This document shows, in pieces, positions 37,821 through 47,126 of a DNA stretch of 64,000 nucleotides. The stretch covers positions 62,001 to 126,000 of the forward strand of contig NZ_VWOX01000011.1 in assembly GCF_008629675.1 (NCBI RefSeq), read 5' to 3'. Every line of letters starts with the position of its first letter. The stretch's first letter is position 1. The notes under the pieces were generated by a model. It did not search any database. It had not been told where the DNA came from and was given only the letters and a program-made list of their open reading frames with translations. Source of the stretch: Roseiconus nitratireducens. GTDB taxonomy: Bacteria > Planctomycetota > Planctomycetia > Pirellulales > Pirellulaceae. The position numbers were made by a program, and so were the translations under genes.

Positions 37821-38749
37821 GTGGGAAGCACACGATTGTCGCCGTCGATGTCGGCAACTCGGCTGCCAAGATCGCGATCGGACAGGAGCCGCCGAAGCCA
37901 GAGGTCGACGACATCACGGCGTTCTCCGGCGGGCCCGGCCAACGGCTGCGAACCATCTCGCTGGATCAAAGTGATTGGACGACGGGTGTCTGCCGCTGGG
38001 TCCGACAGCATGTCGCGGGCGATGATATCACCTGGTGGGTGTCCACCGTCAACCGCGCGGCCAGCCAACCGTTGCAGCGTTGCGTGGCTGAGCAATTCGC
38101 CAGCTTTCAATGGCACGCGATTGACCATCGGGCGATTCCGATGGAGATCGAGGTCGATTTCCCCGATCGCGTGGGCATCGATCGATTGATTGGAGCCTAC
38201 GCGGCGTCGCTGCGCTTTCCGCGTCCGCTGGTCATCGTCGATGCCGGTTCGGCCGTGACCATCGATTGGGTTTCGGGCGGCCCCTCCGATGCGAGCACGT
38301 TTCATGGGGGGGCCATCCTGCCGGGCATCCGACTGCAGCTTGCCGCCTTGGCAAATGGCACCGAAGGCATCGAACCGACGTTCGGCAGCTCGTTCGGCAG
38401 CTCGATCGAAGGCGGTTCCCACGTCGCCGCCGACCGGCAGCCCAACATCGATGTACAGCCCAACATCGATGTTCTTGGGCCCGGCAAGAACACCCAACAA
38501 GCGATCCGGCGCGGGGTGATGGCCGGCATTTGCGGCGGAATTGAGCGTCTGGCCGTCGACTATGCCCGCACGAGTGTCAAAACGGACGCATCCGGACGAG
38601 TTCCGCAAATCGTGCTGACCGGCGGCGACGCTGCCGCCATTTCGGGGTTCTTGAGAGTCGAGCATGTGCTGCTTCCCGGACTGGTTTGCCGCGGCTTGTT
38701 CGACTTGGCGTGGCGAAAATGCCAAACGGGTTGCGGTGGGCTAGAATGA
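37817..38749 (+). CDS. coaX: Type III pantothenate kinase
   Basis: A 310-residue CoaX-type kinase (first step of coenzyme A synthesis). Visible motifs: DVGNS at 11-15 (phosphate-binding), the GIDRL segment at 120-124, DAGSAVTID at 142-150 and GGAILPG at 164-170. It starts with GTG overlapping the obgE stop, and ends in an ATGA overlap with the next gene, so the three genes are translationally coupled. Between the GGAILPG motif and the C-terminal domain there is an insertion with two tandem duplications (38381-38404 and 38438-38473). Confidence 0.93.
   Translation: MSGKHTIVAVDVGNSAAKIAIGQEPPKPEVDDITAFSGGPGQRLRTISLDQSDWTTGVCRWVRQHVAGDDITWWVSTVNRAASQPLQRCVAEQFASFQWHAIDHRAIPMEIEVDFPDRVGIDRLIGAYAASLRFPRPLVIVDAGSAVTIDWVSGGPSDASTFHGGAILPGIRLQLAALANGTEGIEPTFGSSFGSSIEGGSHVAADRQPNIDVQPNIDVLGPGKNTQQAIRRGVMAGICGGIERLAVDYARTSVKTDASGRVPQIVLTGGDAAAISGFLRVEHVLLPGLVCRGLFDLAWRKCQTGCGGLE
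38381..38473 (+). repeat. Two in-frame tandem duplications inside coaX
   Basis: TTCGGCAGCTCG occurs twice in tandem (38381-38392, 38393-38404), encoding FGSSFGSS. CAGCCCAACATCGATGT plus one base occurs twice (38438-38455, 38456-38473), encoding QPNIDVQPNIDV. Both lie in an insertion not expected in CoaX enzymes and probably form a surface loop. Confidence 0.85.
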
Positions 38750-40479
38750 CGGTGGCCCCCAATCGGCCATCCGTCGAGGCGCACCGTTCCATCAAGATGT
38801 CTGTCAACAAACTCTCCGACCTGCTTCCGATTCCCGACGACGTCGGCAGACCGCATCCCTACCAGGTGTTTGGGCTGTCAGCGGGCGAATCCGATTCCGC
38901 GAAGATCAACGCAGCGATTCAAATAGTCTACCAGCGTTTAAAAGCAGCCCGGTCGGAATGTCAGCCGGAGCTCTGGAAGCGGGCCGCAAAACTGGCTGAA
39001 GCTTCGCGAAAGTTGCTGGAAGATCCCCAACGAAAGCGCGAACTGGACGCGCGGTTCGGAATCGTTGCCGAGACGTCTGCGGGCAGCCCCCCCGCACCGG
39101 GCGAACCCGAAGATCCGTTGGCCGGGATCCTGCCTCCGACCAACCCGCTGGCTCGATCGGCGCCGAAGCCGTCCGCCGATTCCACGTCGCAAGCGCCCCA
39201 ACGCTCGGTCGCCGCCGTGTTGGGGACTCCGCCGCTGGGCACGCCCCCGAGCGTGACGCCGTCCACGACTGCTCCATCAACTGGCGTTTCGTCCCAGGCC
39301 GCCCCGGCGCCGGCGGCTCATCAGGGTTCCGCCAACGTCCCCAGCTGGTCGGCGCCGCGACGGACCGTCGCCCGAAGTCGGCGCAAGAAGAAGTCCGGAA
39401 TGTTTCTGTTCGGCTTCTTTGTCCTGGCGATGCTGGGAGCCGTGGTCGGCCTGTTCTGGTACCAGAGCCAAGGCGGCCAATTTGCGCTCAACGGCGAAGG
39501 CGGTCGCAGCGGCCGTGGCATCGTCGTCGCCGATCCTCCGCCGGTGCGCGACCGCGAGGTGGCCGCGACGACGCCGACCAAGCCACTGTCGGACGGCATT
39601 TTGAATGACGCTCCGACGACCGGAATGGCCGATCCCGAAGAACGGCCAGCCGAGGGCAGCGGGTTATCCGCCGTCGATCCGTTGCAAAACTCAACGGACG
39701 GTCCGAATGCCAACTCACCCGATTCCAATGATTTGTCGATGTTCCCGATGCCGGGCGACGGCCAAAACGATTCGACTGGCGAGAACAACCTTCCCCAAAC
39801 GTTTCAGCCGACGGTTCCCGATTCGGATCCGTCGATGATGAACGATGCTCCGATGACCGATCCGGACGGGGCCGCCGGAATGGTTACCGGTACGCAACCG
39901 GAACCCTCCATGCCGGATTCCTCACAGCCGGCCCCGGCCGAAGTGCAAGCGAACCAGCAGGCCATTGCGGCGGTCGAGCAACTGATTCGGGAAGCCGATT
40001 GGTCGCGCATGAAAGCTGCGGCGGAATCTTTGGAAAAACGAGACCTGACGGCCGAACAAGCCAAACATGCTCGAGCTCTTTACGATATCGCCGACTTGGC
40101 TTTGTACTATCGCGGTGCCGTTCAACGTGGATTGCAGACACTGACCACGGGCAACACGTTTGATTTGGCTGAGGATTTCCCAGTGATCGTCACAGAAGTC
40201 ACCGAGCAATCCCTTTCGATCCAATACGACCGCAAGAGCAAGACGTACATGATCGATGAGATGCCGCCGCGAATGTCGGAAGTCATCGCCGATTTCTCCG
40301 TGTCCCTTGATCAGCCCGATACAATCGCGGGCCGGGCACTCTATCGCCTGGTTCGTTCCGATACGCCGGAAGAGTATCGCGACGATGCCTTCCAGATGCT
40401 CACCACCGTCGACGGAAAACTTGAGACCGTCGACACGGAGATACTTCAGCAGGTCGCAAGAGACATTTTCTCGCAGTAG
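38746..40479 (+). CDS. Membrane protein with N-terminal J-domain-like segment
   Basis: A 577-residue protein. The first 90 residues contain HPYQVFGLSAGESDSAKINA, followed by helices ending in KLLEDPQRKRELDARFG. This has the order of a DnaJ J-domain (helix II and III, then the D-P-x-x-x-x-x-Y/D region) but lacks the HPD signature, so it is J-like only. A low-complexity Pro/Ser/Thr stretch (about 110-200) leads to one membrane span (GMFLFGFFVLAMLGAVVGLFW), then an extracytoplasmic acidic, Met/Pro-rich region and a C-terminal helical domain. Start ATG 38746 overlaps the coaX stop; ATG 38797 is the alternative. Confidence 0.8.
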   Translation: MTVAPNRPSVEAHRSIKMSVNKLSDLLPIPDDVGRPHPYQVFGLSAGESDSAKINAAIQIVYQRLKAARSECQPELWKRAAKLAEASRKLLEDPQRKRELDARFGIVAETSAGSPPAPGEPEDPLAGILPPTNPLARSAPKPSADSTSQAPQRSVAAVLGTPPLGTPPSVTPSTTAPSTGVSSQAAPAPAAHQGSANVPSWSAPRRTVARSRRKKKSGMFLFGFFVLAMLGAVVGLFWYQSQGGQFALNGEGGRSGRGIVVADPPPVRDREVAATTPTKPLSDGILNDAPTTGMADPEERPAEGSGLSAVDPLQNSTDGPNANSPDSNDLSMFPMPGDGQNDSTGENNLPQTFQPTVPDSDPSMMNDAPMTDPDGAAGMVTGTQPEPSMPDSSQPAPAEVQANQQAIAAVEQLIREADWSRMKAAAESLEKRDLTAEQAKHARALYDIADLALYYRGAVQRGLQTLTTGNTFDLAEDFPVIVTEVTEQSLSIQYDRKSKTYMIDEMPPRMSEVIADFSVSLDQPDTIAGRALYRLVRSDTPEEYRDDAFQMLTTVDGKLETVDTEILQQVARDIFSQ

Positions 40480-40491
40480 ACACCGGACAAC

Positions 40492-41802
40492 ATGGACGAC
40501 CATTCAGCCGACGGCTCGCTTCAGTCGGCAATTGCGACGCTGAACCAATTGATTGCGTTTCCGTCGGTCAGTTCCACCAGCAATGAAGCGATCACCGATT
40601 GGGTCGCCCGGCAGCTGACCGGATTGGGCTTCTCGGTGTCTCGAACCGGCTACACAGACGGCCGGGGCATCAGCAAGTGCAATCTGGTCGCCGTTCGCCA
40701 CCCGGCGATGGATTCACCGCCGATGACGACGCCACCGGCCGTGAATCCTTCCGCAGGCGATGACCCTGACCTTGATTCGGTAACTGCGACCGGAGGGCTG
40801 GCCTATTTCTGCCACACCGACGTGGTGCCAGCCGACGAGTGGACCGGACCGGCTCCCCTGGCATCGAACGACGCTGCATGGACTGCGTCGATCGTTGCGA
40901 CACCAGCCACTCCGGGAAATCCCGCGGCATTCCAGCCCGTCGTGCGCGACGATCGAGTTTACGGACGTGGCGCCTGCGACATGAAGGGCTCCCTGGCCGC
41001 GATGCTGACCGCCGTTGCCCGAATCAATCCGTCGCAACAAGTCGCACCCATCTGGATCGTCTGCACGGCGGATGAAGAGATCGGATTTGAGGGGGCGAAG
41101 CATGTCGCGCGGCATTGCCCCGCGTATCGCGAATTGGTTCAAGCCCAACCGATTTGCCTGATCGGCGAACCGACGGAATTGGACGTCGTGTATGCGCACA
41201 AAGGCATTTGTGGCTTCCGCATTCGCAGCCGCGGCCGCGCGGGCCACAGCGCCTACGACGACGGGCTGAATGCGAACGAACGGATGGTGCCGATGTTGAA
41301 TCATCTGCTGGAACAGTGCCACCGCACCCGCAGCTCCATCGATCTGCAAGACACGCGGTTTGATCCGCCAACGTTGTCGTACAACTTTGGCGTCAGCGAT
41401 CACAGCAACGTGATCAACATCACGCCGGAACACAGTGACGCCTGGGTCAGCTTGCGAACGATGCCCGGAATCAGCGGTTCGGATTTGGTTGCGGAAGCCC
41501 AACAAGAGGCGGAGAGATTGGGCCTGTCTTTTCACCCCATCGACGGCTGTGATCCATTGTGGACCGATCCGTCCGACGGAGACGTGAAGCAGTTGGTCGG
41601 TCTGGCCGGCACCACGGCGCGCACCGTGTGCTACGCCACCGATGGCGGCGTCCTCACCGAACTTCGGCGACGCATCGTGTTTGGTCCGGGCAGTATCCAC
41701 CAGGCGCACACCACCGACGAATGGATCTCGTTGGATCAGTTGCGGCGTGGCATCCGTTGTTTCGAGCAGGCCGTGCGCACCTGGTGCGTGGCCAACGACT
41801 GA
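40492..41802 (+). CDS. M20 family deacetylase (ArgE/DapE-like)
   Basis: A 436-residue zinc peptidase-fold deacylase. Metal and catalytic residues: His108 and Asp110 in YFCHTDVVPADEW, Asp163 in YGRGACDMKGS, Glu195-Glu196 in TADEEIGFEGAKH, and a late His in GPGSIHQAHTTDEWI. The mid-domain YAHKGICGFRIRSRGRAGHSA (with AGHSA) supports acetylornithine deacetylase-type dimers. It follows the membrane J-like gene by 12 bases and may belong to the same transcript. An insertion at about 70-100 is longer than usual. Confidence 0.9.
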   Translation: MDDHSADGSLQSAIATLNQLIAFPSVSSTSNEAITDWVARQLTGLGFSVSRTGYTDGRGISKCNLVAVRHPAMDSPPMTTPPAVNPSAGDDPDLDSVTATGGLAYFCHTDVVPADEWTGPAPLASNDAAWTASIVATPATPGNPAAFQPVVRDDRVYGRGACDMKGSLAAMLTAVARINPSQQVAPIWIVCTADEEIGFEGAKHVARHCPAYRELVQAQPICLIGEPTELDVVYAHKGICGFRIRSRGRAGHSAYDDGLNANERMVPMLNHLLEQCHRTRSSIDLQDTRFDPPTLSYNFGVSDHSNVINITPEHSDAWVSLRTMPGISGSDLVAEAQQEAERLGLSFHPIDGCDPLWTDPSDGDVKQLVGLAGTTARTVCYATDGGVLTELRRRIVFGPGSIHQAHTTDEWISLDQLRRGIRCFEQAVRTWCVAND

Positions 41803-41834
41803 ACCGCCCCCGACCGATCGCACCCGGCTGGCGA

Positions 41835-42140
41835 TCAGGTTTCGTCGTCGGACTTAGCAGGTGCGACGTTGGCTGACTGGAGCGTTTCGACCCCCGAAAG
41901 CTCGATGGCACCGTCGACCACCAGCGTCGGAATCCCGCCTCGAATGGGATACAAACGAGCACCGTCTTGGGTGATCAATCCGGCGTCCAAGGAGTCGGTG
42001 ACCAGCTGATCGGTCCGATCGCGCAAGCTTTTCGTGGCAATCAACTGGTTGAGAGTCGTGATCACCACGGGAGACGCCAGCTGCAGGGCCTGCCCATCGA
42101 GGGGGCACTGAATCAGACGGAGGATGGTGGGGTCAATCAT
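41835..42140 (-). CDS. Trm112-like small protein
   Basis: A 101-residue protein with ILRLIQCPLDGQALQL at the N-terminus and RLYPIRGGIPTLVVDGAIEL in the C-terminal half. This is the CP-x-D/C...YPI-x-x-GIP-x-L pattern of Trm112/YcaR proteins. The zinc-type second Cys pair is not complete, as in many bacterial members. Trm112-like proteins activate or stabilise methyltransferases. The gene is divergent from the secreted protein gene at 42298. Confidence 0.85.
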   Translation of the reverse strand: MIDPTILRLIQCPLDGQALQLASPVVITTLNQLIATKSLRDRTDQLVTDSLDAGLITQDGARLYPIRGGIPTLVVDGAIELSGVETLQSANVAPAKSDDET

Positions 42141-42297
42141 ATTTTTCGGCAGCTGCGATGTATTGTTCGAGTCGTCCGGTTGGATGACCGATGCTGGAAC
42201 AGAGACGGGTGCCGATCAGGACGCGTCGGGACTCTCATCTTCTTTTCAGACGGAACCATCACGCCGTAAAGGACTGTCGTCGGCGGGGAGCATGATT

Positions 42298-43056
42298 ATG
42301 AACGTCTACAAACTGCAAACGGTTCGGGCATCGGCACTGTGCTTTTTGCTTGCAGCCGGTTCGGCCGCCACGGGCTCGGCCCATGCCCAAAACGCCTCCG
42401 CGGATCTGCACACCGACCCCGCCACGGGGATCGTCTATCGCAAGATCCTCCGCAACGTGCAACGTCCCGTCGTCGATCAACGGATCGAGCGTCAGGAACA
42501 AACGGTGTACCGACCGGAGACCGTGGTCGAAACCAAACCGGAATTCCGCACATCCTACATCCCTGTCACCTCGATGAAATGGCGCCCCCAAGTGGAAGGG
42601 CGCTGGAACCTGTTTCGCCAGCCCACCGTGTCGTACCAGCAAATCCCGGAAACCCACTGGGAAGCACGTAGCGAAGTCGTCAATCGCACCACGACGCAAA
42701 CGCGTTGGGTGCCCGAAAAGCGGACGGTCGAAGTGCCGCACAACGTGGTTCGCTACGAAAGCCAGCAACACGTCGACTATGAACCGATCGCACGCGTGAT
42801 GCCGCACCCCAGCACCGGATCGTCCATCGATTCGTCCGTGGCCGCCCGCCTGCAACCGCTGGAATCGGGCACTCCGATCGCCTCCCTGAATCAAACTCAG
42901 GGACACACCGCGAGCGAACCGCCGATGCGAAATTCGAACCAAAGCGGGATGGCGACCAATGTGTTGATTCCGGCGGGACACCTCGGATCTCCGCTGACGC
43001 CTGGTGTCAGCGGCGTGGGCATCGCCACCGCCCCGCCCACTTCGACGTGGCGGTAG
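42298..43056 (+). CDS. Secreted planctomycete protein with TTTQTRWVPEKR-type core
   Basis: A 252-residue protein with a signal peptide (LQTVRASALCFLLAAGSAAT, cleavage near AHA). The mature part is a series of beta-strand-like blocks (VYRPETVVETKPEFRTSYI, WNLFRQPTVSYQQIPETHWE, TTTQTRWVPEKRTVEVPHN), ending in a Pro/Ser-rich tail. I recognise it only as a repeated type of planctomycete exported protein; no function is known. The start at 42298 has GGGGAG upstream; ATG 42292 is equally in frame. Confidence 0.75.
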   Translation: MNVYKLQTVRASALCFLLAAGSAATGSAHAQNASADLHTDPATGIVYRKILRNVQRPVVDQRIERQEQTVYRPETVVETKPEFRTSYIPVTSMKWRPQVEGRWNLFRQPTVSYQQIPETHWEARSEVVNRTTTQTRWVPEKRTVEVPHNVVRYESQQHVDYEPIARVMPHPSTGSSIDSSVAARLQPLESGTPIASLNQTQGHTASEPPMRNSNQSGMATNVLIPAGHLGSPLTPGVSGVGIATAPPTSTWR

Positions 43057-43233
43057 GCTTCGACGGCAAGCTCTCACGCGGATCAGCCGCGCGGATCTCA
43101 GACGCGCGGATCAGCCACGCAGTGCCGCCCGCCGAATCCTGGCGGAGCGGCATCGGATTCGCAAAGGCGTCGGCGTGCACGGGCCCGGCGTCCCGCGGGC
43201 TGAATCGGTGTTCGGGCTCAATCGCCGTTTGGC

Positions 43234-43611
43234 TCAATCGGCGTTCGGCGGCGGATCGGCGGACGTTTTCTCCCGGCGAGCTTGGATGAAGCTTCGCACG
43301 AACACGACCATCGCCACCAGGGTCGTCAGCAGCATCAAGCTGACACGGGCGATCGCGGCTCCATCGCCGCGGCCGATCGCACCTTTGAGCGGCATGATCA
43401 GGCCAAGCAAAATCAAGAGCGTGGCCAGGACCGCCACGTGCGCGACGGTCTTGTTCTTCTTGCGGACCCCGGGATTCAAGATCAACAGAATGCCACCGAA
43501 CACCACCGGAATGAACGCGGTTTTGGAAGGCGTCTCGGAGGTCACATAGCCTGCCAGTCCGACCACGATCAAGACGAGGGCGTTCAGCAGGCTCACGTTC
43601 GCGGGCGTCAT
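43234..43611 (-). CDS. Small membrane protein with four predicted spans
   Basis: A 125-residue protein consisting almost entirely of membrane spans: LNALVLIVVGLAGYV, FIPVVFGGILLILN, VAHVAVLATLLILLGLIM and VSLMLLTTLVAMVVFVRSF, with positive residues (RKKNK, RREK) on cytoplasmic loops and tail. It resembles small transmembrane proteins common in planctomycetes and other bacteria with no assigned function. Confidence 0.8.
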   Translation of the reverse strand: MTPANVSLLNALVLIVVGLAGYVTSETPSKTAFIPVVFGGILLILNPGVRKKNKTVAHVAVLATLLILLGLIMPLKGAIGRGDGAAIARVSLMLLTTLVAMVVFVRSFIQARREKTSADPPPNAD

Positions 43612-43709
43612 GGTGGGACTCGGTCAGCTGGGGAGGGCGGATGGATCGCGGTGGGGCCGTCGATGCGACCGTCGGGACACGTGCTTCCGTGATTCCAATC
43701 GATGCGGGC

Positions 43710-44684
43710 TCATTCCGGCACGTGGCTGGGCACCACCAGCACCGGGTGCGGGCTGCGGCGAATTCTATCCTGAACGAACCCTTGACCGTACCGGTCATCC
43801 ACCTCCAACGGCAAAACCACCAGCATCTTGTCGCGATTCTGCAACGGGTTCGGCGGTGCGACCTCGCCAGCCTGCGGCCGCAGGTGATATGTCTTGCCCA
43901 ATTCCGAAGCGGTCTTCGCCATCGTCCCGTGCAACGTTTGGTGTGTCTTGGTCATCGCTTCGGCGAAGGATGCCGAATCCAGTTTTGCGTCCGGTGAAAG
44001 CGCTTCGACAATCGATCGGATGTTCTCGTACTGCTCCTTTTCGACGACCAGATTCAGGGTGACCGTCGCGGATTCATCCGAAAGTCCAAAGGCCCAGGCC
44101 GCGGCCTTGTTTTCGACATCGCATTCCGCACCCACGACGACCGATACCAAGTGGGTGCACGCACCCAACGGCTGGTCGCTACGTCGGACCACCAACATCG
44201 GACAGGGACAGCGAGATAGCAGCACGTCGATCACGGTCCCGGCACTGCCCGTGCCGACCTTCTCGAAATCGCGGCCGAACGGACACGGCACGACCAACAA
44301 ATCCACGGCGTGCGTTGCCAACGCGATCAGGATGGCTTCGTAGGCGTCGCCGTCGGCACGTTCGATTGGGCGGGATCCGGAAACGCGGTTGACGACCGGT
44401 GTGGTCAAGTCATCCAGGATTGCCGGGTCGTGTTGCAAACCGTCCTCGCCAACCCGATGGGCTTCGCGAGCGTCCAACAACAGCGTTTCCACGTTGAATC
44501 GTTCCCGAAGGGTGGCGGCGGTCTGAATCCCGGTTTCATCCTGGTCGGAACCGTCCAGCACCAACAGCACCCGAGAGGGCTGAATCGGCGTGAGGGCCGC
44601 CGAGGGACCGACCTGGGATTTTTCAAACATCCGCATCGATGCGTCGACTTCGCGGTCGAGTTCGTGGGACTCCGCTTCAGACAT
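43710..44684 (-). CDS. Tandem universal stress protein
   Basis: A 324-residue protein with two UspA-like halves. The first runs from about residue 38 (RVLLVLDGSDQDE) to VDVLLSRCPCPMLVVRR, and the second from HLVSVVVGAECDVENKAAA to RIRRSPHPVLVVPSH. The second half lacks a clean ATP-binding G-x-x-G-x-x-x-x-x-G-S/T motif; in the first, GTGSAGTVIDVLLSRCPC matches it well. It could therefore be ATP-binding through one half. ATG 44684 was chosen because Usp similarity begins after it; the frame extends 65 codons upstream without conserved residues. Confidence 0.85.
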   Translation of the reverse strand: MSEAESHELDREVDASMRMFEKSQVGPSAALTPIQPSRVLLVLDGSDQDETGIQTAATLRERFNVETLLLDAREAHRVGEDGLQHDPAILDDLTTPVVNRVSGSRPIERADGDAYEAILIALATHAVDLLVVPCPFGRDFEKVGTGSAGTVIDVLLSRCPCPMLVVRRSDQPLGACTHLVSVVVGAECDVENKAAAWAFGLSDESATVTLNLVVEKEQYENIRSIVEALSPDAKLDSASFAEAMTKTHQTLHGTMAKTASELGKTYHLRPQAGEVAPPNPLQNRDKMLVVLPLEVDDRYGQGFVQDRIRRSPHPVLVVPSHVPE

Positions 44685-45070
44685 GACAAAGGGGACTAAT
44701 CGCGAGGGAAAGCGGACAGAGAGCGAAGCCACCTGGCAACGGCACGGAGGACAGGTCGGCTCGGTCCTCCCGATTCTAACGTCGATGGGTCCTGCCCGCA
44801 GGAGGTCGCCTCCGCTGGATGCATCAACCTGTCTTTGCTCGCAACGAATCCTCTGTTCGCGACAAGCGGTTCGTGACAAGCTTGGACAGCGCCACTTTCA
44901 ATCAAAATCACCGTGATTTGCGGTGCAATGAGCGGCAAGGCGCTGGCCGCCCGTTGAAGTGCAAAAAACCGTGGCCAGGCCCAAGCGGCTCACGCAAATT
45001 GGCGCTGCCCAGCGTGTCTGCATCGCGCCTGGTCTCCATCGGGACTCAGAAACTCGGGTGGACTTAGGGC
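44685..45070. other. Intergenic region upstream of the stress protein gene
   Basis: About 390 bases between two minus-strand genes. No plausible gene, no clear hairpin terminator and no repeat family member were found. It should contain the promoter of the universal stress protein gene (transcribed leftwards), but I see no reliable promoter boxes. Confidence 0.4.
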
Positions 45071-46105
45071 TCAGGACGATTCGGCCTGGTTCAGTTGCTG
45101 CAGCTCTCGACTGGCCTGGTCGTAGTCCAGAACGGCCACCCGGACGGGCATCGGCAACGAGCGGATCTGTTCGTCCAGGTAGGGATCGGCCTGGTCGTGC
45201 GTGATACGTCGGTACCAATTCTTGCCCAAGCCGGCTTGGTCCTCTGGCATCAGGACACGTTGGAAGAATTGGGCAAACGCGTTCGAGTTCGATCCCGCAC
45301 GGCCCCGCGCGTATTCGGCCAGCGTGCGGTCAAGTTGCGCCAGCTTCACCGCGATTGCGGCCGCCTCGGCATCGTGTTCCTGGTGCAAGGCGACGACAAA
45401 ATCCGCGCCGGCAATCGGCTTCAGCTTGGCCGCGCCAAACAGCGGCTGTTCGCGTCCGTGCGCGACCACGCTGACGTCAACCAGCCCGCCCCGCCACGAG
45501 GGCGGCACGGCAACCGTCAGGCGGAAATGCTTTTGGCCTTCGAGCACTTGCTGGGAGGTCCAGCGAAGTTTGAAGTACACCCCGCGGCCACGATCGGTCG
45601 TTCCGGAGGCCACCACCGCTTGCATCGGAGGCTGGCGTTCGAACTGGGTGGAGTCGGAGTGGGTTTTCTTTTCATCGGCCCCCAGGTGGCCGCCGCCCAG
45701 CGGCGGATAAACCGCGTCGATCCCCATCTGAAACGCTTTGTTCTTTTCTTGCTTGTTGCTGATGGCGATCGGGCTGGCGAAATCCGATTGCAGCTCAGTC
45801 CTGGGCGCAAAGTCGACGATCGGAAGTCGATCGCGAAGACGACACCGCACCAGCAGGTGATCGATCGGTGGTCGCTCTCTCGGAGACCCCTCTCGCAAAT
45901 CGACGACCAACGAAGAGAGCACCAAATCAAACGACACTTCGCGGCCGCCGTTTCCGCAGGTCGATTCGAACGCCGGGGCAACCGACGGTAAATCGAATTG
46001 GATGCGGGGCGTTTCCGCCATGGCGGACGGCCCGCTCCAACCGCAGGCCGTGATCATCAAAAACGCAAACGTCGTCGACCGCCAATGTAGATTCAGAATT
46101 GCCAT
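45071..46105 (-). CDS. Exported hypothetical protein
   Basis: A 344-residue protein with a signal peptide (MAILNLHWRSTTFAFLMITA through the GPSAMAE cleavage region). The mature part is mainly beta-strand-like in its first two-thirds (VSFDLVLSSLVVDLREG, HLLVRCRLRDRLPIVDF, VYFKLRWTSQQVLEGQ, FRLTVAVPPSWRGGLVDVSV), followed by helical segments near the end (RTLAEYARGRAG, FFQRVLMPEDQ). I do not recognise a family. The upstream frame to 46321 lacks conserved sequence. Downstream (minus-strand direction) lies the universal stress protein region. Confidence 0.75.
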   Translation of the reverse strand: MAILNLHWRSTTFAFLMITACGWSGPSAMAETPRIQFDLPSVAPAFESTCGNGGREVSFDLVLSSLVVDLREGSPRERPPIDHLLVRCRLRDRLPIVDFAPRTELQSDFASPIAISNKQEKNKAFQMGIDAVYPPLGGGHLGADEKKTHSDSTQFERQPPMQAVVASGTTDRGRGVYFKLRWTSQQVLEGQKHFRLTVAVPPSWRGGLVDVSVVAHGREQPLFGAAKLKPIAGADFVVALHQEHDAEAAAIAVKLAQLDRTLAEYARGRAGSNSNAFAQFFQRVLMPEDQAGLGKNWYRRITHDQADPYLDEQIRSLPMPVRVAVLDYDQASRELQQLNQAESS

Positions 46106-46437
46106 GATGAACACACTCCAAGGATCGTTGCCAACGTCGTCGGAGTCATTCCAATGCAGCGAGAACCGGTCCCACCGGTCCCAAGCCCATCCGCCCGGTG
46201 GCATCCGCCTGGCCGGGTCTCGGGCACGTGCAGCCATCCGCTGCACGGTCAAGATTAGGCGGGCCGGGCAGCGACGACCATGGTCACTCGGCAAGGCCCA
46301 TCGCGGAACGGCGTCCGGCAACCAGCAGCGATCGACCGCGTGACCGAAGCGTGAAACACGGGCAAAGCGACATCCGCTGATCCCATCGACGGTGATGTCG
46401 GCGGATCCGATCGTTCCGGTGCGTGAAACAATTCCGG
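46106..46437. other. Intergenic region between exported protein and miaE
   Basis: About 330 bases between two minus-strand genes. I see no coding frame of plausible composition. It should hold the promoter of the exported protein gene and the 3' region of miaE. No clear terminator is visible. Confidence 0.4.
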
Positions 46438-47019
46438 CTAGCTGTGCATCCGAGCCAGCTCGCTTCCCTTGGCAATGATGTCCGCCTCGTCGCGCGACAG
46501 TTGGTCCAGCCGCGCGACGACAACGTCCCGCTCGGCATACTGCTCCGCCAGCTTGACGTAGGTGGTGTGGTGTCGGGCTTCGGATTCAAACAGACCGGCG
46601 TAAAAATCTGCCAGCCCGGGATCCCGATCCCGCACGTGTTCGGCGAGCCGGCGAAAGCGTTCGCAGCTCCGCGCTTCGATCAACGACGCGACCAGCAGTC
46701 GGTCGATCGCCCGCTCCGGCTCCGAGGGACGCACCAGGGCATTGAGTTCTCTTCCGTAGTGGCCGCTGGCCAACCGGCGAAAGGGGATGCCGCGTTGATC
46801 GAGCACGTCCAACACCAGATGGTAGTGCTCCAGTTCCTCCTGGATGATCCGAGTCATTTCGACGCACAGCGCTCGATTGTCCGTGTAGGAATTCATCAAG
46901 TTCATCGCGGTGGACGCGGCCTTCCGCTCGCAATGGGCGTGGTCGATCAAGACGTCGGCCAGATTCTGGTCGACTTGGGCGAGCCATCGATCGGTCGATT
47001 CGGATTGCAGGTGCAACAT
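46438..47019 (-). CDS. miaE: tRNA 2-methylthio-N6-isopentenyladenosine hydroxylase MiaE
   Basis: A 193-residue ferritin-like di-iron protein. Probable ligands: Glu31 in IDHAHCERKAA, the ExxH pair Glu62/His65 in IQEELEHYHLV, Glu in IEARSCERF and an ExxH in FESEARHHTTY. Order and spacing match MiaE, which hydroxylates the ms2i6A37 base of tRNA using O2. MiaA/MiaB are not in this window. ftsY lies upstream on the same strand (108 bases), but co-transcription is not proven. Confidence 0.93.
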   Translation of the reverse strand: MLHLQSESTDRWLAQVDQNLADVLIDHAHCERKAASTAMNLMNSYTDNRALCVEMTRIIQEELEHYHLVLDVLDQRGIPFRRLASGHYGRELNALVRPSEPERAIDRLLVASLIEARSCERFRRLAEHVRDRDPGLADFYAGLFESEARHHTTYVKLAEQYAERDVVVARLDQLSRDEADIIAKGSELARMHS

Positions 47020-47126
47020 CGGCGGCGGCGAAACGTGAGGCAGACAAACAGGTGAACCGTTGCGTCAACACCGGACGCGCGGGATGGAGGCGGGCTTGCG
47101 GTGGACCGATGCCGGTCCGGCCCGCG

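Noticed and set aside
43007..43798. 263-codon minus-strand frame
   Set aside because: Overlaps the four-span membrane protein (43234-43611) and has no protein-like pattern.
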